A stretch of DNA of 64,000 bases from Streptomyces massasporeus (GTDB taxonomy: Bacteria > Actinomycetota > Actinomycetes > Streptomycetales > Streptomycetaceae). The stretch spans positions 1 to 64,000 of the forward strand of contig NZ_BMSE01000033.1 in the NCBI RefSeq assembly GCF_014648995.1, written 5' to 3'. The position numbers were made by a program, and so were the translations under genes. The notes below the pieces were generated by a model. That model was not told the DNA's origin. It did not search any database and saw only the letters and a list, made by a program, of their open reading frames with translations. Of the stretch, positions 26,557-34,241 are shown piece after piece (the stretch's first letter is position 1; every line of letters begins with the position of its first letter).

Positions 26557-26587
26557 GGCGGCTTCCTGCCACGGCAGCGAAATGCCA
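26557..26587 (-). promoter_or_regulatory. shared 31-bp motif, copy 2
   Basis: Read on the minus strand it contains TGGCATT, then CTGCCGTGGCAG and a GC-GCC end, matching 21161-21191 in 24 of 31 positions. It lies between regulator 2 and the small gene at 26193-26510. Confidence 0.45.
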
Positions 26588-26619
26588 GAGAGGGCGGAGA
26601 AGACCACGACAGGAGAAGG

Positions 26620-27594
26620 TCAGAGCCAGCCGCGGCGGGCGGCCTCGTAGCCCGCTTCGAACCGACAGCGGGCGCCGAGGCGGGCGTAGAGACCGGCCAG
26701 CATGCGGCGGGTGGTCCGTACGGAGACGCCGAGCTGGCGCGACATCGCCTCGTCGGTGAGACCGGACCGGAGGAAGCGTACGAGCTGCAGGTCCTGCGGG
26801 TCGGCGCTCCGGTGGTGCGGAGCCTCCTCGTGCAAGGGCTCCGCACCAGCCCACACCGCCTCGAAGAGTGCGACGAGGGCGCTGACGATTCCGGGAGCCG
26901 TCAGGACGAGGCCCGCGCGCAGGCCCGGGCCGGGTTCGGCCGGGACGAGGGCGGTGTGGCCGTCCCAGACGACCAACCGGGTCGGCAGGGCGGGGGCCAG
27001 GCGGACCTCCGCCCCGGCCCGGGCCATCCAGTCGGTGTGGGCGCTGGTCGCCGCGTCGTTCATGGCGCTGGTGGTGAACGCCTTCCGGATCCGCACTCCG
27101 CGGGCCAGGCATCCCTCGGCTGCCTCCCGCTCGGCGGCCAGCACGTCCGCGCTCTGGGCACCCCCGGGCAGGAATGACAGAACCTCGAGCCGGGCCCCTG
27201 CGGTCAGCTCCTCCTGGCGGCGCCGGAGTTCGACCTCGTCCTCCAGCATTTCCGCCGAGCCGTGCGGCACGTGACTGGCCGTCCACCGCGAGGCCAGTCG
27301 AGCGGCCTCGTGTCGTGTGCGGGCGATCTGTGCGCGCTGTTCGGCCAGTTCGGCCTCCTGTCCGGCCAGCAGGGCCGACAGTCCGATGGCGGGGTTGATC
27401 GCGCGCAGCCGCTCTGGTTGACCCTCGGCAGGGCGCAGCAAGGATTTCCGGGCCAGGGTATCGAGGGCGTCCCGGACCTCGTCCGGGGCCACCGCGAGAT
27501 GGGCGGCGATGTCCGCGACCGTCCACTCCGGCTGCGAGACCATGACCTCGTAGACCCGGCTCGCACGCGCGTCGAGCCCCAGTACCTCCAACAT
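26620..27594 (-). CDS. TrmB/LuxR-type transcriptional regulator 2
   Basis: The 324-residue protein has an N-terminal winged helix (DARASRVYEVMVSQPEWTVADIAAHLAVAPDEVRDALDTL, residues about 8-47), a central coiled segment (EAELAEQRAQIARTRHEAARLASRW) and a C-terminal LuxR HTH (QLVRFLRSGLTDEAMSRQLGVSVRTTRRMLAGLYARLGA). The ATG at 27594 has GGGAGG eight bases upstream; a longer start at 27633 is less supported. It has the same architecture as the regulator at 9898-10944. It stands after a strong terminator and is separately transcribed; cluster control is inferred. Confidence 0.82.
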   Translation of the reverse strand: MLEVLGLDARASRVYEVMVSQPEWTVADIAAHLAVAPDEVRDALDTLARKSLLRPAEGQPERLRAINPAIGLSALLAGQEAELAEQRAQIARTRHEAARLASRWTASHVPHGSAEMLEDEVELRRRQEELTAGARLEVLSFLPGGAQSADVLAAEREAAEGCLARGVRIRKAFTTSAMNDAATSAHTDWMARAGAEVRLAPALPTRLVVWDGHTALVPAEPGPGLRAGLVLTAPGIVSALVALFEAVWAGAEPLHEEAPHHRSADPQDLQLVRFLRSGLTDEAMSRQLGVSVRTTRRMLAGLYARLGARCRFEAGYEAARRGWL

Positions 27595-27722
27595 CACCAC
27601 GTCCTCCCGACTCTCCGTTCTCCCGGTGCCCACAGCTTGCAGCGCACGGACCCGGAGCGGACTCCCGCGCCGGGGTCAGGAACATGCAACTCACCATGCT
27701 GAGCGCCGAAAAGCGGAAGAAT

Positions 27723-27784
27723 CCGACGCAAACGGCCGGTGGGCCGCCCCTGATCAGGGGCGGCCCACCGGCCGTTTGCGTCGG
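27723..27784. terminator. 62-nt perfect palindrome, bidirectional-type terminator
   Basis: The sequence centred at 27753/27754 pairs perfectly over 31 bases on each side, with GGCCGCCCCTGATCAGGGGC in its middle. It lies just after the stop of the third ATP-grasp gene and before regulator 2, so it should end the PKS/NRPS operon transcript. No T-run is present, as is usual in Streptomyces. Confidence 0.85.
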
Positions 27785-27789
27785 TCCCG

Positions 27790-29151
27790 TCAGGCGTCTC
27801 CCCAGTCCACCGAGACCAGCGCGGTATGCAGCAGGTCGTCCTCCCAGTTGATCACCGGGGAGCGGTGCGCCGGGGCGAGCCGGCAAAAGCTCCCGGCGTA
27901 CCGCCCGCGCAGCAGGAAGGGCGAGACCACCGCGGTGACCCGGCGCACCTCCAGGGCGTCTCCATGCACGACGGGCACGTCGATCGGGCGCGGTGCGACA
28001 TAGCGCTGCGCGACCATCGGACACGCCCCCGACAGTGCCTCGTCAACGGCGAGCCGCCACCGGCGCTCGTCCGTCGCGCGCCCCAGGAGCACACCGCGTC
28101 CGCCCATCTCGAACGCCGGCTTCAGCAGGTACCCGGCCTGCCGGCGGAGGAGATGGGTGGGCAGGTGCGCAGGGCGGCCGTCCGGCAGGACCACCGTGCG
28201 GTCGGCGACCAGGACGGTGTACGGGACCCGCCGCCTGACCACCGCATGGCTGCCGTGACCGGCCGCCGCGGCCTCCCACAGCCAGGCCAGGATCCGCTTG
28301 CTCGCAAATCCGAGCGCCGTCCGGGGGACGAACGTCACGGTCCGGGCCGCGCCCTCGATCTCTTGCAGCCGCGCCGCCTGTGCGCCTAGCCGCTCGGCGA
28401 CCCGCGGCACGTAGTACCGGACGGCGAGGTCGAAGGCGTCTCCGAAACGGTTGCGCAGTCGGCCGGCGACGACCTCCACCCCGTCACGCGGATCCTCGCG
28501 GGAGGCGGCCAGACCTTGTCGCCGGAGCATCCGGACCTCGTCGTCGAAGACGGCGTCGGGGTGGGGCTCGCCGGGCTGGGTGACCCCGAGGACGGCGACC
28601 CGGGGCGGTTCTCCCCCGTCGCCCGGTGCCCAGGCCCGCAGCGCCTCGGCCTTGCGGGCGTAGTAGTCCGGCGCGGTCAGCCGCAGGCCCTCCGACCTCA
28701 GCCGCCGGGCGGCCGGGCCCCCGATGTGAGCGCCCACCGCGGCGGCCATCGCCCCGGCACCGCCGAGCGCACTGTCCACGTTGACCTCACAGACCCGCCA
28801 GCCCTCCGCGCCGAGCACGACATCGGCCCGTATGGAATCGGCCCAGTGATCGATGTCGGGCGTGCCCGGGGCTGGCCGGCGGTGTTCAACGCCGGCCAGG
28901 GCGGCCAGCCGGCCCGGGTCGCCGTCGCAGCGTCGCAGTGCCTCGTCGCGGATGAGCCCCGTGAGTTCCCGGAGGTCTGCGAGGGACGACCGGAGTTCCG
29001 CTCGGTCCACGAGCAGCGGGCGGGCGGGCATCCAGCCCTCGCCGTCCGCGAAGGGATGGCCGCGCATCGCGTCCGCCAGAGCCTTCCCCTCCCCCTCGGC
29101 CCGCGCGAGGGCCCGCTGCCATGCTCGGGCGGCGTACCCCGCCCCGCTCAC
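27790..29151 (-). CDS. ATP-grasp-type ligase 3
   Basis: The 453-residue protein has WADSIRADVVLGAEGWRVCEVNVDSALGGAG (E-x-N motif), FASKRILAWLWEAAAAG, then AGYLLKPAFEMGGRGVLLG with the ATP lysine and glycine loop, and CPMVAQRYVAPRPIDVPV. It is a homologue of the proteins at 12076-13398 and 13434-14807 and most like the degenerate 10918-12027 protein. The GTG start overlaps the NRPS stop as GTGA, so it is coupled to the A-T-C-A-T gene. It is the last gene of the second biosynthetic operon and ends in a strong terminator. Chemistry is likely ATP-dependent amide ligation. Confidence 0.78.
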   Translation of the reverse strand: MSGAGYAARAWQRALARAEGEGKALADAMRGHPFADGEGWMPARPLLVDRAELRSSLADLRELTGLIRDEALRRCDGDPGRLAALAGVEHRRPAPGTPDIDHWADSIRADVVLGAEGWRVCEVNVDSALGGAGAMAAAVGAHIGGPAARRLRSEGLRLTAPDYYARKAEALRAWAPGDGGEPPRVAVLGVTQPGEPHPDAVFDDEVRMLRRQGLAASREDPRDGVEVVAGRLRNRFGDAFDLAVRYYVPRVAERLGAQAARLQEIEGAARTVTFVPRTALGFASKRILAWLWEAAAAGHGSHAVVRRRVPYTVLVADRTVVLPDGRPAHLPTHLLRRQAGYLLKPAFEMGGRGVLLGRATDERRWRLAVDEALSGACPMVAQRYVAPRPIDVPVVHGDALEVRRVTAVVSPFLLRGRYAGSFCRLAPAHRSPVINWEDDLLHTALVSVDWGDA

Positions 29152-32100
29152 GTCCGCTCCGGTGCGGCCGGGGTCGTAGAGCGGGTGGCGAGACCGCGCA
29201 CCCGACGCACACGCCGCAGCAGGGCCTCGCGGTCCGGTCCGCCGGTTCGCGGACCGGCCGGCTCGTCCGGCGCGGGCGGCGCGAGCCGCTCCGCCAGGCT
29301 CCTGACGGTCGGGTGCTCGAAGAGCAGGTGGGACGGCACAGCCCGGTCGAGCCGGCGCGCCAGCCGGTGGCACACGGTGAGGACAGCCATGGAGTCACCG
29401 CCCAGGGCGAAGAAGTCGTCGTCCCGGCCGATGGGGCGCCGGTCGAGGACCTCCTCCCACTCCTCGGCCACCTCCCGCTCCACCGGCGTCATCGGCTCCA
29501 GGGAACCGCGGTCCGCCTCACCCGTGCGGGCGGCGGCCGCGAGCACCTCGGCACGGTCGATCTTGCCGTTGGCCGTGAGCGGCAGGCGGTCGAGGACCGC
29601 GACGCGCGCGGGGACGAGGTAGCCGGGCAGCCGCTCCCGCAGCCAGGCGCGCAGGGCGGCCTCGGTCGGCCGTTCCGCCGCCGGCCCGGCCTCGACCACG
29701 GCGAGCAGCCGCAGGCCGCCGGCCGGGTCGGGGGCGGTCAGCGCCACCGCCTGCCTCAGCGCGGGATGCGCCATGAGGGCGTGCTCCACCTCTCCGATCT
29801 CCACCCGGAAACCGCGGATCTTCACCTGCCCGTCGCTGCGGCCGAGGTATTCGATCGCCCCGTCCGGCAGCAGCCGTCCCCGGTCGCCCGTACGGTACAG
29901 CCGGGCGCCCGAGCCGTCGGGGTGGGGGACGAAGCGCTCGGCCGTCAGCTCGGGGTCGTTCAGATAGCCGACGGCGAGCCCGGCGCCGCCGACCACGATC
30001 TCGCCGACGGCTCCGACCGGCAACGCCCTGAGCTGGTCGTCCATCACCTGCGCGGTGGATCCGCTGACGGACCGGCCCACCGGAACCGACCGGAGTGACG
30101 CCGGATCGCGGTCCAGCCGGTGGCAGCAAGAGAAGGTGGTGTTCTCCGTGGGGCCGTATCCGTTGACCAGCGCGCCCCGCGGCACATGCCGCTCGGCCTC
30201 GGCGAACAACCCGGGCGGCACCGCCTCACCGCCCACGAGCAGGTGCCGCATCCCCGCCAGGTGGCGAGGCGCAGTCTCGATCATCCGTGCGAACAGCGTG
30301 ACGGTGAAGAAGCCGACCGTCACGCCTTGTGTGGAGATCGCCGCACAGAGCCGGCCCGGATCCGAGAGGTCCGCGGGCTCCGGGACGACGACGGCGCCGC
30401 CGTTCACCAGCGGTCCCCACAGCTCCAGCGTCGCCGCGTCGAAGGAGGAGTTGGCCACCAGCATGGTGCGGTCGCCCCGGTCCATCGGCAGTGTTGTGCT
30501 GCCGTGGACGAGCCGCACCACCGCCCGGTGGGGCACCCCCACCAGCTTGGGCGTGCCGCTCGTGCCCGAGGTCGGCATCACATAGAGCAGGTCGTCCGGC
30601 CCCGGACCGGTGTCCGCGTCGGCGCGCACGAGCTCGTGAGCCGTAAGGGAGGGCTCCGCGGGCACCTCGTCCACGAGGACAGTGCCGATGGCCGCCGGCA
30701 GCGTGAGCCCGTCGAGCAGCCCCGTCCGGCTGACGACGACCGTCGCTCCCGCCCGCTCCGCCAGATCGTGCAGGCGGGTGCGCGCATGTCCGGGGTCGAG
30801 CGGAAGGTAGGGGCGGCCCAGCCGGGCCGTGGCCACCAGCGCGGCGACCAGATCCGCCGACTTGTCCAGGACGACGACCACGGGACTGTGGTCCTCCCCG
30901 GTCCGCGGGGCACAAGCGGCGGCCAGCGTGTCCGCGCGTCGGGAGAGCTCGGCGTAGGTAACCGGCGGGCGGCCCGGCAGCACCACGGCCTCCGCGTCCG
31001 GCCGCTCGGAGACTCGCCGGTCGAAAAGGGCGAGAACCGTCGTGTTGTCCGTGGCCGTGCCGGGCACCGGGCGGGTCGCCTCGTCGAGCAGCCGCCGCTC
31101 GCGTGGCCCGACGGCCGGCAGCCGGCCGATCTCCGCGTCGGGTTCCGCCGCCACGGCGGCCAGCAGCTCGAGGAAGCCGTCCGTCAGGCGTTGCCGCTCG
31201 CCCTCCAGGAAGGTGCTGTCGTCGCATACCCAGCGCAGCCGTAGACCGTTCGTCTCGTCCACGAAGAGGGCGAGGTCGTAGACCGCGTTCATCGGTACGT
31301 CCGGCCACCGGGTCAGCACCACTTCCGCCGCGTACAGCGGCTCCCTGGCCCCGACCTCCTGGGCGACCACGATGCGGGCGGGTGCCGCGACGCTGCCGCC
31401 GCGGCCGAGGGACAGGGGCCTGACCATCTCCTCGAACGGCAGGGCCGCGTGGCGGAACGCCCGCGCCGCCCGCTCGGCGAGCTCACGGTGGTAGGCGCGG
31501 AACGACGCCTCCCGGGTGACCCGGTCCCTCACCGGTACGAGATTGACGAAGTAGCCCAGCGCATCGTGGGCTCGCAGGTCGTCCCGGACCGAACGCGCCA
31601 CGCACACCGTGTTGTCGGGACCGAGGCCCCTCTGATGCAGGAACGCCTTGAACGCGGCCAGAACGGTGGTGAAGAAGGTGGTCCCCGCCTCGGCAGCGAA
31701 CTCCCGCAGGGCCGTGACGATATGCGCCGGGACCTCGAGCACGGACTCCGTGGTACGGCGCGGGGTTGGCCCTGTCGGGCGCAGGAGCGGCTCCGGGAGG
31801 CCCATCTGATCGGCAAAGCCGTCCAGTTCGCGGGCCCAGAAGGCGCGGGCGGCGGAGCTTTCCGGACCGTCGAGCCAGGACCGCTGGGCGCGGGCGGCGG
31901 AGCCGGGCCCCGCGCTGGCGAGTGTGCCCCGGGCGTCCGGTTCCGCGTACGCGCGGGCCAGTTCGCCGTCCAGGAGTTCGGCGGACCAGCCGTCGAAGAC
32001 TATGTGATCGGCCGCGAACAGGAGCACGGCGAAGTCGGGACCGCGCAGCAGCTCGGCGTCCCAGGCCTGGACGGTGACGTCGAGGCGGCGGCCACGTAGC

Positions 32101-34241
32101 TGCTCGAGGCGGTGGGTGACCTCGGCTGGCGAGGACACGTCCCGTACGGACCACGGCGCCTCGGCCGAGGCGCGGACGTGCTGTTCCAATACCCCGGACG
32201 CGTCGGTCCGCAGCACCGTGCGCAGCGCCTGGTGACGGTCCGTCACCTGCTGCAGGGCGGCGCGCAGCCGGTGCTCCTCGAGCGGCCCGTCCAGGCGGAC
32301 GGCGTGCAGCACGGTGGTGTCCGCGCAGTCGGGGTGCAGCTCCCGCCACGCCCACAGACCTTGTTGTGACGGTGTCGCGGGGAAGACCTCCGTACTGCCC
32401 GCCGCCCGGCCGGTTCCGCCGTCCGCCGCCGGCGTGTCGGCCGGCCGCTCCGCGCAGCGCAGCGCGAGCTCGCGGACCGTACCGGCCGCCAGCACGTCGG
32501 CCGCCGTGGCGTCGAGACCCGCCTCGCGCATCCTCGCCGCAATCCGCATGGCGGCCAGCGACGAGCCGCCCGAACGGTGGAAGTCGTCCGTGACGCCGAG
32601 CCAGGCGGCGTCGAGCACCTCCTGCCAGATGCCGGCCAGCGACTCCTCGCGCGCGTTCTCCGGCGGCACCCGGTCGCCCATGCCGTCGGGCCGGGCGATG
32701 GCCTTACCGAGCAGTGCCCGGTGGTCCACCTTGCCGTTGGCGGTCAGCGGCAGGGCCTCCACGACGAGGATGCGCCGGGGCAGCATGAAGGCTGGCAGCC
32801 GGTGTGCGAGGGCCACGCGCAGCTCGGCTGGGTCCACCGCGGCCTCGCCCTCGACCTCGGGACACTCCACGGCGGCCCACAGGGAACGGCCCGCCGGGGA
32901 GTCCTGGGTGAACACCACGGCCCTGCGCACGCCCCGCTGCGCGACCAGCACCGATTCGATCTCGCCGGTCTCAATGCGGAACCCGCCGACCTTGACCTGG
33001 CTGTCCACGCGGCCGACGAACTCCAGCTCCCCGTCGGGGAGCACCCGGGCATAGTCCCCCGTCCGGTAGAGGCGCCGCCCGCTCGCCGGGTCGACGGCGA
33101 AGCGGCCCTCGGCGAGTTCCGGCCGACCGTGGTAGCCGCGGGCGAGGCCGGCGCCGGCCACGACGAGCTCACCGGTCTCACCGTCGGGGACCGGCCGCAG
33201 GTCACCGTCGACCACCATGACCTCGGTGGCGGGCAGTGCGCGGCCGATCGGGGTGCGCCGCCACGGTTCCTCGACCCGCTCGGCGTCGAAGAGGTGCAGG
33301 GTCGCGACGACGGTGGTTTCCGTCGGGCCGTAGCCGTTGACGATGCGCAGTCCGGGGACGGCACGGGCGAACCGTGCGAGCAGTTCCTGCGGCAGCGGTT
33401 CGACGCCCACGAGGACCCGGTCGAGCGCCGGGGCGCCGCCGCGGGCGGCGGCCTCGACCAGTCCGGGCAGCACCCCGGGCGGGATGTACGCGTTGGTCAC
33501 GCCCCGCGTGCAGAGCTCGGCCCAAAGCCGGTCGGGGTCGGTGAGGAGATCCGTCGGCGGCAGGTACAGGGTGCCGCCAAGGGCGAGGGTCGCGAAGATC
33601 TCCCAGACGGACACGTCGAAGGAGAGGCCGCCGACGAGGGAGCCCACCGGCCTGCCCCGTGTGGGGGCGATCTCCTCGAAGCCGCGGAGCATGTTGAGAA
33701 CGGAGCCGTGCTCAATCTGCACGCCCTTCGGTCGCCCGGTGGAGCCCGAGGTGAACATGACGTACGCGAGGTTCGACGGCGTCACGGACGGCTCGGCTCC
33801 CGGGATCGAAGGCCACGGCCTCCCGTCCTCCGGGTCCAGGGGCGCGATCTCGTCCAGGTGCAGGACTGGGATGCCTGTCGGCCCGTCGGCCGGGGGGACG
33901 GCGTCCGCGTCCGCGAGGAGCACGGCCCTCGGCGCGAGGTCCTCCAGCATGAGGTCCCGTCGGGCGGGCGGCAGTTCGGGGTCCATCACGCAGTAGGCGC
34001 CGCCGGCGTGCAGCACGCCGACGAGGGCGAGGACCGTCCGCGCGGACCGACCGCCGACGACGGCGACCGTGTCCTCGGCCCGCAGGCCGGCCTCGTGCAG
34101 GTGAGCGGCGACGGCCGCGGCCACCGCGCCGAGCCGGCCGTAGGTCCAGCTCCCGGTGGCGTCGTGGACGGCGATGCGGTCCGGTGCCAGGCGGGCTTCC
34201 GCCATTACGGCGGCGCCCAGGGTCTCGTATTGCAGGCTCAT
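29148..34241 (-). CDS. NRPS, A-T-C-A-T
   Basis: This is a 1697-residue protein. A1 (about 20-510) has YVMFTSGSTGRPKGV, FDVSVWEIFAT, NGYGPTETTVVAT and ANGKVDHR; T1 near 560 has FHRSGGSSLAAM. The C domain (about 610-1045) has AADHIVFDGWS, in which the first His of HHxxxDG is Asp but the catalytic second His remains. A2 (about 1065-1540) has FDAATLELWG, NGYGPTENTTFS and ANGKIDRA; T2 has FFALGGDSMAVL. An eye alignment to GrsA gives a branched-chain-like, Val-type readout for A2 and no clear match for A1; both are tentative. It starts with an A domain and so depends on the C domain ending the PKS protein, to which it is coupled by ATGA. There is no TE. Confidence 0.93.
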   Translation of the reverse strand: MSLQYETLGAAVMAEARLAPDRIAVHDATGSWTYGRLGAVAAAVAAHLHEAGLRAEDTVAVVGGRSARTVLALVGVLHAGGAYCVMDPELPPARRDLMLEDLAPRAVLLADADAVPPADGPTGIPVLHLDEIAPLDPEDGRPWPSIPGAEPSVTPSNLAYVMFTSGSTGRPKGVQIEHGSVLNMLRGFEEIAPTRGRPVGSLVGGLSFDVSVWEIFATLALGGTLYLPPTDLLTDPDRLWAELCTRGVTNAYIPPGVLPGLVEAAARGGAPALDRVLVGVEPLPQELLARFARAVPGLRIVNGYGPTETTVVATLHLFDAERVEEPWRRTPIGRALPATEVMVVDGDLRPVPDGETGELVVAGAGLARGYHGRPELAEGRFAVDPASGRRLYRTGDYARVLPDGELEFVGRVDSQVKVGGFRIETGEIESVLVAQRGVRRAVVFTQDSPAGRSLWAAVECPEVEGEAAVDPAELRVALAHRLPAFMLPRRILVVEALPLTANGKVDHRALLGKAIARPDGMGDRVPPENAREESLAGIWQEVLDAAWLGVTDDFHRSGGSSLAAMRIAARMREAGLDATAADVLAAGTVRELALRCAERPADTPAADGGTGRAAGSTEVFPATPSQQGLWAWRELHPDCADTTVLHAVRLDGPLEEHRLRAALQQVTDRHQALRTVLRTDASGVLEQHVRASAEAPWSVRDVSSPAEVTHRLEQLRGRRLDVTVQAWDAELLRGPDFAVLLFAADHIVFDGWSAELLDGELARAYAEPDARGTLASAGPGSAARAQRSWLDGPESSAARAFWARELDGFADQMGLPEPLLRPTGPTPRRTTESVLEVPAHIVTALREFAAEAGTTFFTTVLAAFKAFLHQRGLGPDNTVCVARSVRDDLRAHDALGYFVNLVPVRDRVTREASFRAYHRELAERAARAFRHAALPFEEMVRPLSLGRGGSVAAPARIVVAQEVGAREPLYAAEVVLTRWPDVPMNAVYDLALFVDETNGLRLRWVCDDSTFLEGERQRLTDGFLELLAAVAAEPDAEIGRLPAVGPRERRLLDEATRPVPGTATDNTTVLALFDRRVSERPDAEAVVLPGRPPVTYAELSRRADTLAAACAPRTGEDHSPVVVVLDKSADLVAALVATARLGRPYLPLDPGHARTRLHDLAERAGATVVVSRTGLLDGLTLPAAIGTVLVDEVPAEPSLTAHELVRADADTGPGPDDLLYVMPTSGTSGTPKLVGVPHRAVVRLVHGSTTLPMDRGDRTMLVANSSFDAATLELWGPLVNGGAVVVPEPADLSDPGRLCAAISTQGVTVGFFTVTLFARMIETAPRHLAGMRHLLVGGEAVPPGLFAEAERHVPRGALVNGYGPTENTTFSCCHRLDRDPASLRSVPVGRSVSGSTAQVMDDQLRALPVGAVGEIVVGGAGLAVGYLNDPELTAERFVPHPDGSGARLYRTGDRGRLLPDGAIEYLGRSDGQVKIRGFRVEIGEVEHALMAHPALRQAVALTAPDPAGGLRLLAVVEAGPAAERPTEAALRAWLRERLPGYLVPARVAVLDRLPLTANGKIDRAEVLAAAARTGEADRGSLEPMTPVEREVAEEWEEVLDRRPIGRDDDFFALGGDSMAVLTVCHRLARRLDRAVPSHLLFEHPTVRSLAERLAPPAPDEPAGPRTGGPDREALLRRVRRVRGLATRSTTPAAPERT

